64,000 bases of DNA from Ectothiorhodospira sp. BSL-9 (GCF_001632845.1 NZ_CP011994.1:2180001-2244000), one strand, 5' to 3'; numbered from the stretch's first letter, positions 44,883 through 56,338 are shown. The notes: generated by a model from the sequence alone, not told the origin. Made by a program: numbers and translations.

Positions 44883-45608
44883 CTATCCGGTGGCACCCAG
44901 GTCCTGACCCTGACGCCGGGTCAGCGACGCTTGAGCGTCGAACAGCATCTCCACGTTCACCCGTGAACTGCGAATGTGACGGCGCATGATCAATTCGGCC
45001 ATTTCCGGGTCCCGGTCGGCAATCGCCTCGACGATGTGGCGATGCTCGCGAAAGGCAATCCTCGCCCGGGAACTGGCCATGCCGAACTGGTATCGATACA
45101 TGCGCATCAGGTGGTACAACTCGTTGCACAGAAACTGGATCAACCGGGCATTGCCGCTGGCCTGGATGATCCGGTAATGAAAATCCAGATCGCCTTCCTT
45201 TTGAAAGTAGGCGATGCCGTCCTTCACGTCGGCCCGTTGCTCGTGCTGCTTGAGCAACTGGCGCAGGCTGTCGATTTCCGTGGCGGGCATGCGCTCCGCC
45301 GCAAGCCGGGCCGCCATGCCCTCCAGGGCCTCCCTGAGCAAATAGAGTTCCAGCAGGTCCTCCTGGCTGAGGGAGACCACCCGGGCCCCCACGTTGGCGC
45401 GTCGTTCCACCAGGTGGCAGGCCTCAAGGCGGCCCATGGCATCCCGCAGTGGACCGCGGCTGATACCGTATTCAGTGGCCAGTTCCGGCTCGCTGATCTT
45501 GCTCCCGGCCGGGATCTGGCCTTCCACGATGGCCTTGCGCAAGCGGGAGAAGACCCGATCGGCAATGGTCACGCCCTGTTCGCCTGGCTGCTCGGTATAC
45601 GGTGGCAT
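44883..45608 (-). CDS. GntR-family (FCD) regulator of the propionate genes
   Basis: A 241-residue regulator of the FadR subfamily. Residues 15-80 form a winged helix (GSKISEPELATEYGISRGPLRDAMGRLE) and residues 90-220 an all-helical FCD ligand domain whose metal-binding residues are plausible (DLDFHYRII, EHRHIVEAI, RRHIRSSR). It sits between prpE and prpB in the same orientation, and a palindromic operator lies 13 bases upstream of its start. Many proteobacteria control prpBC with a GntR protein instead of the sigma54 activator PrpR. A methylcitrate or propionyl-CoA signal is likely but inferred. Confidence 0.9.
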   Translation of the reverse strand: MPPYTEQPGEQGVTIADRVFSRLRKAIVEGQIPAGSKISEPELATEYGISRGPLRDAMGRLEACHLVERRANVGARVVSLSQEDLLELYLLREALEGMAARLAAERMPATEIDSLRQLLKQHEQRADVKDGIAYFQKEGDLDFHYRIIQASGNARLIQFLCNELYHLMRMYRYQFGMASSRARIAFREHRHIVEAIADRDPEMAELIMRRHIRSSRVNVEMLFDAQASLTRRQGQDLGATG

Positions 45609-45620
45609 GGGTGGGTCCGG

Positions 45621-45643
45621 ATTGTTAACAATATTAGGTTAAC
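45621..45643. promoter_or_regulatory. Tandem GTTAAC palindromes, candidate GntR operator
   Basis: ATTGTTAACAAT (45621-45632) is a perfect 12-bp palindrome. A second GTTAAC follows at 45638-45643, 14 bases centre to centre. On the minus strand TAATAT (45636-45631) lies between them and could be the -10 of the regulator-prpBCD promoter. A related ATTGTTGACA occurs at the prpE promoter. Confidence 0.65.
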
Positions 45644-45715
45644 AGTATGGAAAGCAGGGGTAAAGGGAAAGGTTTGCTGACAATTGGGCCTCGCCCTTCA
45701 CCCCAGCCCCTGGGC

Positions 45716-47617
45716 TTAACCCTTCTTCCGCTCCGCATATCCGATGCCGGTCAGGCTATCCCGGATTTCCTCCAGGATGGCTGGATCGTCGATGGTGGCC
45801 GGGGCCTGGAAAGGCTCATTATCGGCGATCTTGCGCATGATGGCCCGCAGGATCTTGCCCGAACGGGTCTTGGGCAGGCGCTTGACCACCGCCACCAGCT
45901 TGAAGGCCGCCACCGGGCCGATCTGATCGCGGACCTGGGCCACCAGTTCCTTGCGCAGGCTCTCTTCGTCCTGCTCCACACCGCTCTTGATGACCACCAG
46001 ACCCATGGGCAGTGACCCCTTGAGGGTGTCCTGCACGCCGATCACGGCACATTCCGCCACTGCCGGGTGCGAGGCCAGGACTTCTTCCATGGCACCGGTG
46101 GACAGACGATGGCCGGCCACGTTGATGGTGTCGTCGATACGGCCCATCACATACAGGAAGCCTTCTTCGTCCAGGTAACCGGAGTCGCCGGTCAGATAGT
46201 AGCCGGGCTGGGCGCTGAGATAGGCCTCCTGGAAACGCTGGTCATTCTGCCACAGGGTGGGCAGGCAGGCCGGGGGCAATGGCAGCTTGATCATGATGCG
46301 GCCCATCTGCCCGGCGGGCACTGGCTCACCGTGGTCATCCAGAATCTGCACATTGTAACCGGGCACGGGCTTGCCCGCGGTACCGGGGCGGATGGGGAAC
46401 TGTTCGATACCCAGGAAGTTGGCGGCGATGGGCCAGCCGGTTTCCGTCTGCCACCAGTGGTCGATCACCGGGCGCTCCAGGATCTCCTGAGCCCAACCCA
46501 GGGTGTCGGGATCGCAGCGCTCGCCGGCCAGGAACAGGGCCCGGAACTTGCTCATATCGTAACGCTTGAGGTGCTCGGCCTTGCTGTCCTCTTTCTTGAT
46601 GGCGCGAAACGCCGTCGGAGCGGTGAACATGACCGAGACTTCGTGCTCTTGAATCACTCGCCAGAAGGCGCCCGGGTCTGGTGTGCCCACGGGCTTGCCC
46701 TCGTACACGACCGTGGTGCACCCGTAGAGCAGGGGGGCGTAAACGATATAGGAGTGTCCGACCACCCAGCCCACATCGGAGGCGGCCCAGAAGACTTCAC
46801 CGGGCTCCATGCCATAGATGTTCTTCATGCTCCAGTTCAGGGCCACGGCGTGGCCGCCGTTGTCCCGCACCACGCCCTTGGGTTTGCCGGTGGTGCCGGA
46901 GGTGTAGAGGATGTAGAGGGGGTCGGTGGCCTTGACGGGCACACAGGGGTGGGGTTCCACGCCGTCGATGGACTCGTTCCACTCCAGGTCGCGACCGGCC
47001 GTCATCTCGCCTGGCCCTTGGGGGCGCTGCAGGACCACGCAGTGGTCCGGCTTGTGTTCGGCCATCTCGAAGGCCTTGTCCAGCAGGGGCTTGTAGGGCA
47101 CCACCCGGTTGGGCTCGATGCCGCAGGAAGCCGCGACCAGTGCCTTGGGCTTGGCGTCGTTGATGCGTGTGGCCAACTCATTGGAGGAAAAGCCGCCAAA
47201 GACCACGGAATGGATGGCGCCCAGTCGCGCGCAGGCCAGCATGGCCACCAGGGCCTCGGGGATCATGGGCATGTAGATGATGACCCGATCACCCTTCTCC
47301 ACCCCCAGGCGCGCCAGGCCACCGGCAAACAGGGAAACCTGCTGCTGCAGCTGGGCATAGGTGATGGTCTGCTTGTTCTGGGTGACGGGGCTGTCATAGA
47401 TGATGGCTGCCTGCTTGCCCCGGCCGCTCTCCACATGCCGGTCCACCGCGTTGTAGCAGGTGTTCAGTTCGCCGCCGGCGAACCAGTGGTAGAAGGGCGC
47501 CTTGCTGTCATCCAGCACCGTGTCATACGGCTTGTACCAGTCGATCCCTTCGGCGGCTTCACCCCAGAAAGCCTCCGGATCATTGACCGAGCGGTTATAA
47601 ACCTCTGCGTAACCCAT
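45716..47617 (-). CDS. prpE: Propionyl-CoA synthetase (PrpE)
   Basis: Activates propionate to propionyl-CoA through a propionyl-adenylate. It has 633 residues from ATG 47617 (E. coli PrpE 628); the upstream open frame lacks homology, and GGAGCG stands before the ATG. MGYAEVYNRSVNDPEAFWGEAAEGIDW is the typical start. The AMP-binding motif YTSGTTGKPKG and the C-terminal acetylatable lysine region (PKTRSGKILRAIM) are present. VNVAGH (here TINVAGHRLSTGAMEE) fits the short-chain acyl-CoA synthetase family. It is transcribed toward the regulator and prpBCD. Confidence 0.95.
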   Translation of the reverse strand: MGYAEVYNRSVNDPEAFWGEAAEGIDWYKPYDTVLDDSKAPFYHWFAGGELNTCYNAVDRHVESGRGKQAAIIYDSPVTQNKQTITYAQLQQQVSLFAGGLARLGVEKGDRVIIYMPMIPEALVAMLACARLGAIHSVVFGGFSSNELATRINDAKPKALVAASCGIEPNRVVPYKPLLDKAFEMAEHKPDHCVVLQRPQGPGEMTAGRDLEWNESIDGVEPHPCVPVKATDPLYILYTSGTTGKPKGVVRDNGGHAVALNWSMKNIYGMEPGEVFWAASDVGWVVGHSYIVYAPLLYGCTTVVYEGKPVGTPDPGAFWRVIQEHEVSVMFTAPTAFRAIKKEDSKAEHLKRYDMSKFRALFLAGERCDPDTLGWAQEILERPVIDHWWQTETGWPIAANFLGIEQFPIRPGTAGKPVPGYNVQILDDHGEPVPAGQMGRIMIKLPLPPACLPTLWQNDQRFQEAYLSAQPGYYLTGDSGYLDEEGFLYVMGRIDDTINVAGHRLSTGAMEEVLASHPAVAECAVIGVQDTLKGSLPMGLVVIKSGVEQDEESLRKELVAQVRDQIGPVAAFKLVAVVKRLPKTRSGKILRAIMRKIADNEPFQAPATIDDPAILEEIRDSLTGIGYAERKKG

Positions 47618-47731
47618 GACTCGCTCCTGCTGTGCTTGTCCCCCGTCAGGGGGGTGATGGCCACGTTCTGGTGGGTGGCCTTTTCGATGGTGAGGCCGTG
47701 ACGGGCCTGGTTCGTATCTCGTCAAGGCATG

Positions 47732-47763
47732 ACCTTAGAGTATTTGGCGAATGTGTCAACAAT
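47732..47763 (-). promoter_or_regulatory. prpE promoter with operator-like sequence
   Basis: On the minus strand TTGACA (47759-47754) is followed after 16 bases by TAAGGT (47737-47732). The -35 box lies inside ATTGTTGACA (47763-47754), which matches the first 10 bases of the palindrome at 45621-45632 in 9 positions. The rest of the 237-base gap 47618-47854 shows no gene. Confidence 0.5.
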
Positions 47764-47854
47764 TTCTAAGGGTCGTTGCGATTATGTGCGCATGACGGGG
47801 CGATCCGTACCATGTGAGCAGGTCATGTGTCGACTCTCGGATCCGGTTGCTTCA

Positions 47855-50968
<3,114 letters not shown>

Positions 50969-50978
50969 GGAGGAGCTG

Positions 50979-52022
50979 ATGGAGTATCGTTTATCGAGAC
51001 ATCGACAGGGGCTGGCCGGATTTCTTTGCGGGCTCCTGATCGTGGTCGTGGGCGTTTGGGCACCGTCGGTGGCGAAGGATCAGCCTCCCATCGATGACAC
51101 GCCGCGCTTGATCGGTCTGCAGCATCCCCACTGGTTCGAACTCTCCCTGCTGGATCTGCGGGAGGATCTGAAGAGCGTGCGGGAGCAGGGCAAGCGGGCC
51201 CTGGCCGTGTATGTGGGTATGGACGACTGCCCTTATTGTGAGGCCCTGTTCCAGGTGAACTTTGCTGAGCCGGACATCGTTGAATACACGCGGCGGCATT
51301 TCAATGTGGTGGGGCTGGATGTACTGGGCAGTCGTGAGATGACCAACCTGGAAGGCGAGTCCATGACGGAGCGGGAGTTTGCGGTGGGCAAGGGGCTGAA
51401 TTTCACCCCCGCTTTCATCTTCTACGAGCCCGATGGCACGCCGGTATTTCGTCTGCGGGGGTATCACTCACCCTATCGTTTTCGTGCTGCGCTGGAATAC
51501 GTGGCCGATGGTCACTATGAGAACGAGTCCTTCCGCGAATACCTGGCCCGGGCAGATCCGCCGCCTCGGTTTGAGCCGGATGATCTGAATCACCAGGAGT
51601 TCTTTGCCCCCGAGCCCTTCGGGCTGGATCGCTCGCGTATCCCCGCCGATCGTCCGCTGGCAGTGTTCTTTGAGCAGGGGGAGTGTCATGCCTGCGATAT
51701 CCTGCATACCGAACCCTTGGGCGATGAGCAGGTCCTGGATCTGCTGGATCTGTTCGAGGTGGTGCAGCTGGATATGTGGTCGGAGGAGACGCCGGTGCTC
51801 ACACCGGATGGCCGTTCGATGACTGCCCGGGCGTGGGCGGAGGATCTGGGGTTGTTCTATGCCCCGACGTTGATCTTTTTTGATGAGGCGGGTGAGGAGA
51901 TCCTGCGCATCGATTCGGTGGTGCGGCTGCACCGGCTGCGTTCTGTGCTGGAGTATGTGCTCACCCGGGGATACGAGGACTATCCCACCTACCAGCGCTG
52001 GCGGATGGATCAAGGCGGCTGA
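50979..52022 (+). CDS. Exported protein with two thioredoxin-like domains
   Basis: A 347-residue protein from ATG 50979 behind AAGGAGGAGCT. It has a signal or anchor helix (GLAGFLCGLLIVVVGVWAPSVA). The first thioredoxin-like domain carries DCPYC (C84, C87) and NFTPAFIFYEPDGTPVFRLRGY, resembling SoxW/thioredoxin-7 proteins. A second copy carries ECHAC (C236, C239) and APTLIFFDEAGEEILRIDSV. The internal resemblance (CxxC, a cis-Pro-like segment, then a strand) points to duplication. Likely a periplasmic disulfide reductase; the partners are unknown. No sox or dsb genes are adjacent. Confidence 0.75.
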   Translation: MEYRLSRHRQGLAGFLCGLLIVVVGVWAPSVAKDQPPIDDTPRLIGLQHPHWFELSLLDLREDLKSVREQGKRALAVYVGMDDCPYCEALFQVNFAEPDIVEYTRRHFNVVGLDVLGSREMTNLEGESMTEREFAVGKGLNFTPAFIFYEPDGTPVFRLRGYHSPYRFRAALEYVADGHYENESFREYLARADPPPRFEPDDLNHQEFFAPEPFGLDRSRIPADRPLAVFFEQGECHACDILHTEPLGDEQVLDLLDLFEVVQLDMWSEETPVLTPDGRSMTARAWAEDLGLFYAPTLIFFDEAGEEILRIDSVVRLHRLRSVLEYVLTRGYEDYPTYQRWRMDQGG

Positions 52023-52388
52023 TCAGTCCCAGTTGTCCCGGTCCACGGGCGGGTCGATGCGTGGCGGCCCGGCCCGCTTCTGGGAGACCAGCTGGGCCAC
52101 CAGGTGGGCGATGCCTATCAGGAAGGCCACCATGAAGAATAGCGCCAGCAGTGGAATGCCGGCGATCACGAACAAAAAACCCAGGGGCGAGACCTGAATC
52201 AGCCAGGCCCCCAGGGCAATGAGCATCCAGCGCCCGGCAAAGGTCCCGCAGTGGTCCCGGCACCAGGCCGCCCGGGCCAGCTTCTCTTCAGGCGTGGCCT
52301 TGGGCATGCCCTTGAGGTGCCAGGGGGCGAGCAGGTAGGCCAGGACGGTATGGTGGACTGGTGTATTCTTCGGGTCGGGCTGATTCAT
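52023..52388 (-). CDS. Small membrane protein of unknown family
   Basis: A 121-residue protein from ATG 52388, first in-frame ATG after a non-homologous leader. After a charged N-terminal half with a Cys pair (WCRDHCG), two hydrophobic helices follow (RWMLIALGAWLIQV and LLALFFMVAFLIGIAHLVAQ), then a basic tail. I do not recognise the family. It is convergent with the double-thioredoxin gene; their stops are adjacent. Confidence 0.65.
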   Translation of the reverse strand: MNQPDPKNTPVHHTVLAYLLAPWHLKGMPKATPEEKLARAAWCRDHCGTFAGRWMLIALGAWLIQVSPLGFLFVIAGIPLLALFFMVAFLIGIAHLVAQLVSQKRAGPPRIDPPVDRDNWD

Positions 52389-52534
52389 GGTGCTGCTCGC
52401 AAAGGGGCCCCAGAGGGCAAGTGGCGGAGCAGTCAGGGTAGCATGCAGGCCCACCGCTATCCGACAGGGCCGTGTTGGAGGGGGCATGCGGGCCGTGTCC
52501 AGGCAGCCCGCATGGTAAAGCTCAGAGGTGGTGA

Positions 52535-53203
52535 CTATCGCCCCATGCCGGGCTGGTCCAGACCGCCGGGCGGGGGTGGCTCAAGGCCGCGGCCCTGTCC
52601 AGGGGGTTGCTGGTCCAGGCCTCTACCCTGACCGGGGGGTTGCTGGCCCAACCCCCGACCCTGTCCCGGCGGCTGATCAACGCCGCGGCCTTGTCCCATC
52701 CCGGGTTGAGGCTGGGTCCCCTCTTCATCCTGCCAGCGTGTCCACTCCCGAACGGTGGGTGAGTTATCCAGGATGTCCCGTTGCTCGCGGTCCAGGGACC
52801 GGTACAGTGCCCGTGCAGCACTTCGAGCTTCCCGGGCCTCTTCCAGCCGCACCTGGGCCATGGAGACGCGCGTTTCCATGCGACTCAGGAAATCCGTCTC
52901 CTGCATGGCCTCGCGCCGCTGGGATCGGTCCTCAGGGGTCTGCCGGGGCCCCATGTGCTGGACGAATTCGTTCCACAGGGCCTGTTGTTCATTGTCCAGG
53001 TTGAGGGAGGCTTCCAGTTGCTCGATACCCCGCTGCCCAGGCGCCATGCCGGGCTGCTGCATCCCCCCCTGTCCCATCCCGGCCTGAGCCAGGGTCACGG
53101 GCCCATCGGCCTGGAGCGGAGCAGCCAGGCCAGCCATCAGCACTGCCGTGGCAACGCCCACATACAGGGCCATCGAGCGATTCTGATTCGATCGTTTCAT
53201 CAT
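52535..53203 (-). CDS. Periplasmic Spy/CpxP-like protein with tandem C-terminal repeats
   Basis: A 222-residue protein from ATG 53203 with GGAGG close upstream (a second ATG follows at 53200). It has a signal peptide (MALYVGVATAVLMAGLAAPLQA), then a helical domain with LNLDNEQQALWNEFV and SRMETRVSMAQVRLEEAREARSAARALYRSLDREQRDIL. This recalls the LTxxQ helical fold of Spy/CpxP chaperones and stress sensors. The last ~60 residues hold four copies of an 11-residue unit close to GQGRGLDQQPP. Family assignment is by eye and moderate. Confidence 0.6.
   Translation of the reverse strand: MMKRSNQNRSMALYVGVATAVLMAGLAAPLQADGPVTLAQAGMGQGGMQQPGMAPGQRGIEQLEASLNLDNEQQALWNEFVQHMGPRQTPEDRSQRREAMQETDFLSRMETRVSMAQVRLEEAREARSAARALYRSLDREQRDILDNSPTVREWTRWQDEEGTQPQPGMGQGRGVDQPPGQGRGLGQQPPGQGRGLDQQPPGQGRGLEPPPPGGLDQPGMGR
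52558..52702 (-). repeat. Coding tandem repeat (about 33 bases x 4)
   Basis: Four near-identical units encode GQGRG-L/V-D/G/E-QQPP at the end of the Spy/CpxP-like gene. Unit boundaries are approximate. Copy number may vary between strains because units are almost identical. Confidence 0.65.
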
Positions 53204-53240
53204 GCAACCTCCGAGAAAAGATCTTGAAAAGGACTGAAAA

Positions 53241-53298
53241 GGGGACAGACACCTTTTCTCGTGCGGAAAAAGCCTTCGCGGCCGAGGGCCGCTCCCAC
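53241..53298. repeat. Half copy of the GGGGACAGACACC element joined to a REP-like unit
   Basis: GGGGACAGACACCTTTTC (53241-53258) matches one arm of the elements at 4850 and 55617, but the second arm is missing. It is followed at 53273-53298 by CCTTCGCGGCCGAGGGCC and GCTCCCAC, the same unit as at 49535-49560. The block occupies the gap between the Spy-like gene and telA. Confidence 0.75.
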
Positions 53299-53353
53299 GG
53301 GGGATGCACCTCTCACCTTGTACCTTGATCCCTCGTCCCGACCCGGGTCAACC

Positions 53354-54538
53354 TCAAATGGCCTGGTCCACCCGGGCTGAATCCCCTTTGTCCATGCGCT
53401 CGATGGCCTCGTTGCCCTGTTGGGCCAGGGCATCCAGGCGGTCGATTTGCGCATCCAGCTTGGGCAGGGCCTCCTGACGGTAGCGGGATACCTCATCGAT
53501 GGCCCCCACCACGTCCTCGAAGGCCTCCTCCAGCTTTTCCATGTCCAGCATGGTGGAGGCCGCCCGGTTCTGGATCTCCACCCCCTGGGTGCGCAGCGCG
53601 TGGGCCGTGCCGGCGATCATGTCCGAGGTGGTGGTATTGATGGCTTCCACACGGTCCAGCACCAGGCGCTGGTTGGCCAGGGCCATGGCCACCGTGACCG
53701 CTACATTCAAGGCGGACACGGTGACGTTGATGGCCCGGTCCACGCCGCGCATCAACTCCCGGTTATTGCGGATCACCACCTCAAGAGACAGGATGCCCTG
53801 CTGGCTCACTGCCAGTTGCTGCTGCAGATCCACCACCCGCTGGCGCAGCGGGAAGAGCAGTTCTTCGTCCACAAACCGCTTGCGACCGTCATCCTCCGGA
53901 AGTTGCCGGGATTTTTCGCTGAGCCGACGATCAATCAGGCGCCCCAGGGCGATTTGTCGCTTGAGTTGGTCCAGGCTCTCGCGCAGGGATTTCTGGTCGT
54001 CGCTGAGGGTGAGGTTGTCCCGGTGCAGCATGTCCTTGCCTGATTCCAGATCCTTGATGATGGCATCCAGCGCCTCCTGGGCCGTCTCGAACTTGTTGAA
54101 ATACCGCTGCAATGGCGTGCCCACCCCTGGCAGGCGGGACAACATGCGTTTCAGGCCGCTGGTACTGAGATTGTGTCGGCGTGGATCCAGGTCCACCATC
54201 CGGTCGCGCAGATCCAGCAGCGACTTGGCCACCGGACCACCCTCGTCGCCCTGATGGGCCAGCTTGCGGATGGGGGCTTGCAGCATCTGGCTGCGATGGG
54301 CCGCCTGGCGCTGGATATTCAGACCCATTTCATCCACCGCCTGACGGTGGCGATGATCCGGCGTTTCCTTCGGCTCGCTTCCCAGCACCTGCTCAAGGAA
54401 CCGGTCCGCCAGGGCATTCAGCTCCGGATCGCCCGTCACCGTTTCCGGATCGCTCTCCTTCTTTACCTGGGACTCGATCTCCTCGGCGGTGGGCAGCGAG
54501 AGATTCAAGGGGTCGGAATCATGGCGGCTGGCGTTCAT
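53354..54538 (-). CDS. TelA-family protein (toxic anion resistance/YaaN)
   Basis: A 394-residue, strongly helical, coiled-coil protein. The middle VGTPLQRYFNKFETAQEALDAIIKDLESGKDMLHRDN and the segment RNNRELMRGVDRAINVTVSALNVAVTVAMALANQRLVL are characteristic of the TelA/YaaN family (tellurite resistance, cell envelope stress). The molecular function is unknown. It is preceded 64 bases upstream by a membrane-protein gene on the same strand, mirroring the xpaC-yaaN pair of Bacillus. GAGG stands before ATG 54538. Confidence 0.85.
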   Translation of the reverse strand: MNASRHDSDPLNLSLPTAEEIESQVKKESDPETVTGDPELNALADRFLEQVLGSEPKETPDHRHRQAVDEMGLNIQRQAAHRSQMLQAPIRKLAHQGDEGGPVAKSLLDLRDRMVDLDPRRHNLSTSGLKRMLSRLPGVGTPLQRYFNKFETAQEALDAIIKDLESGKDMLHRDNLTLSDDQKSLRESLDQLKRQIALGRLIDRRLSEKSRQLPEDDGRKRFVDEELLFPLRQRVVDLQQQLAVSQQGILSLEVVIRNNRELMRGVDRAINVTVSALNVAVTVAMALANQRLVLDRVEAINTTTSDMIAGTAHALRTQGVEIQNRAASTMLDMEKLEEAFEDVVGAIDEVSRYRQEALPKLDAQIDRLDALAQQGNEAIERMDKGDSARVDQAI

Positions 54539-54602
54539 CTCGGGCCTCGGCTAGGGACTGCGGCGTGAATTTCCATGATACGCATGCGGCAGCCCGGGTT
54601 CA

Positions 54603-55541
54603 CTAATCCTTGCGGCCGTAGTGGTGGGCCTTCTCCACGAACTGGCGCAGATCCTCCATGGCCTGGTCGGCGGCCACGGAGGCGCGGGGGCGGTCGGTGT
54701 TGACGGCGGAGACAGCCACGGCGGCATCGTCCAGGGCGGTGATGGCGGCCTCGTTGCGGGCCCCCAGGTCACGCAGGCGGGTTTCGGTTTCATCGACCAA
54801 TTCCAGACGTCGCTCCAGGGCGCGCCGTTCTTCGTCGCTCATATGGGCTTCCCGATCCAGGCGGCCCCGCACATGATCCACGTCCACACCCCGCACACCG
54901 CGAGCCACCGAGGCCATGGTGTTCAGGTTGTCCACTGCCGTCCATGAGACTTCCCGGACCAGCTTGAGGGAGCGCTCGAAGGTCAGTTCACGTTCGTCGA
55001 ACTTGCCCTCAAGTACCTCGTTCACGTGGGCGTAGCGCGTGTAGATGCGATCCACCTGGCTGGCCAGATCCGGCCGACGTACCTTCAGCAGAGCACCCTT
55101 GGTGTCGCACAGGGCTCGCACCAGTTCATCGGCACCCACCGGTGGTTGCTCCGGATCCAGGATGGCCAGCCCGGCTTCCCGGGCCTTGTGCTCGAGCGCC
55201 GCCCGCTCCCGGACTGCCGCCGCCTCCTGCTCAGCCTCGCGCCGTCGCGCGGCACGCCGTCGCAGCCAGCCTCGCAAGCCGCGCTCGGCGGGGATGGCCA
55301 CGAAGATGGCAAGCAGACCGGCCACCCAGCCACTCAGGGTGGGGCCGAAGCCGCCAAACAGGGAGGTCACCCAGAGGATGAAGGCGATGAAGGGGATGAT
55401 CAGCCAGTACCGAAGCATCACATGCCAGCGGGTGGGCCCCTGCAAGGGCACGGCAAGTCGTGGCTCGATCAGTCCGATGATCAGCCAAGGCAGGCAGGAG
55501 ATGAAGAGCCCGTAGGCAAAACCCTGTAAGAATCCAAGCAT
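54603..55541 (-). CDS. Membrane-anchored coiled-coil protein, partner of TelA (XpaC-like)
   Basis: A 312-residue protein. The N-terminus holds three hydrophobic segments (FLQGFAYGLFISCLPWLIIGL, LRYWLIIPFIAFILWVTSLF, SGWVAGLLAIFVAI). A basic stretch (RRRAARRREAEQEAAAVRERAA) and a helical cytoplasmic part with LVRALCDTKGALLKVRRPDLASQVDRIYTRY follow. The layout and the position before telA match XpaC proteins, but sequence similarity is not obvious, so the name is an analogy. Stop to telA start is 64 bases. Confidence 0.6.
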   Translation of the reverse strand: MLGFLQGFAYGLFISCLPWLIIGLIEPRLAVPLQGPTRWHVMLRYWLIIPFIAFILWVTSLFGGFGPTLSGWVAGLLAIFVAIPAERGLRGWLRRRAARRREAEQEAAAVRERAALEHKAREAGLAILDPEQPPVGADELVRALCDTKGALLKVRRPDLASQVDRIYTRYAHVNEVLEGKFDERELTFERSLKLVREVSWTAVDNLNTMASVARGVRGVDVDHVRGRLDREAHMSDEERRALERRLELVDETETRLRDLGARNEAAITALDDAAVAVSAVNTDRPRASVAADQAMEDLRQFVEKAHHYGRKD

Positions 55542-55616
55542 GGGTCTAGTCTACTATCTTCCATCACCAGAACGGAGCCCCATTCCGAAAGCAAAAGCAC
55601 GAACCCACGCCAGCTA

Positions 55617-55669
55617 AAATGGGGACAGACACCTTTTCCCATCAGGAGAAAAGGTGTCTGTCCCCATTT
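55617..55669. repeat. 22-bp inverted repeat with GGGGACAGACACC core
   Basis: Left arm 55617-55638 and right arm 55648-55669 are reverse complements around a 9-base loop. Each arm contains ATGGGGACAGACACCTTTTC. This is the second full copy of the family seen at 4850-4915. It lies in the 232-base gap between the XpaC-like gene and the PEBP gene, which shows no other gene. Confidence 0.9.
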
Positions 55670-55773
55670 GGTGAGGGGTGAATGATGGTGGGAGGGTTTT
55701 GTTAGACTCGGGCCAGAGGTTTAGCCATGCTCGGTGCACGCTTGTATCGGGCTCACGTAACAGGAGGGAATCC

Positions 55774-56253
55774 ATGGGTTTTGCACTGTCTGATATGCAA
55801 TTGACCAGCCCGGCCTTTTCCCAGGGCGGGGCCATTCCGGCGCGGCATACGGGGGAGGGGGAGGATGTCTCACCGGCGCTGGCCTGGAGTGGGGCGCCCC
55901 AGGGCACCAAGGCCTTTGCGGTGATCTGCCATGATCCGGATGCCCCGCTGATCTCACCGGGAGGCACCTATGGGTTCGTCCACTGGGTGCTGTACAACAT
56001 CCCGGCATCGGTGACCCGACTGCCCGAGGGGGTGGAGGAATACACCCGCGGTGCCACCGACTTCGGCCGCACCGGCTATGGGGGCCCCATGCCACCGGAA
56101 GGCCACGGAGTGCATCAGTATTACTTCTGGGTGCTGGCGCTGGATCGGGAGATGGAACTGCCGGAGGGGCTTACCCTGTGGCAATTGCTGGAGAAGATCG
56201 AACCGGCCGTGATCGGCATGAACCGACTGGTGGGGACCTACCAGCGCGGGTGA
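55774..56253 (+). CDS. YbhB/YbcL-type PEBP-family protein
   Basis: A 159-residue phosphatidylethanolamine-binding-like protein starting at ATG 55774 behind AGGAGGGA. CHDPDAPLISPGGTYGFVHWVLYNIP and GGPMPPEGHGVHQYYFWVLALD are the conserved anion-pocket motifs. No signal peptide, so it is cytoplasmic like YbhB. The biochemical role of bacterial members is not established. A terminator hairpin facing the opposite strand begins 10 bases after the stop. Confidence 0.9.
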   Translation: MGFALSDMQLTSPAFSQGGAIPARHTGEGEDVSPALAWSGAPQGTKAFAVICHDPDAPLISPGGTYGFVHWVLYNIPASVTRLPEGVEEYTRGATDFGRTGYGGPMPPEGHGVHQYYFWVLALDREMELPEGLTLWQLLEKIEPAVIGMNRLVGTYQRG

Positions 56254-56254
56254 C

Positions 56255-56288
56255 AAAAAAAAGCCGCCCCGGCGTGAACCGGGGCGGC
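56255..56288 (-). terminator. Terminator of the DsrE-like gene
   Basis: On the minus strand GCCGCCCCGG pairs with CCGGGGCGGC (56263-56288, 6-base loop) and is followed by TTTTTTTT (56262-56255). This is a strong rho-independent terminator 51 bases past the minus-strand gene. Confidence 0.9.
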
Positions 56289-56338
56289 GAGGTCCGGGGC
56301 AGGGCCCGGACCGTGTGGCGTGCGTGTTGCGTCAGGCC

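Noticed and set aside
46067-47701. 544-residue plus-strand open frame across prpE
   Set aside because: Antisense to prpE, with no motif; a GC-driven shadow.
52558-52702. Possible CRISPR-like array
   Set aside because: The repeats are in-frame coding units without spacers.
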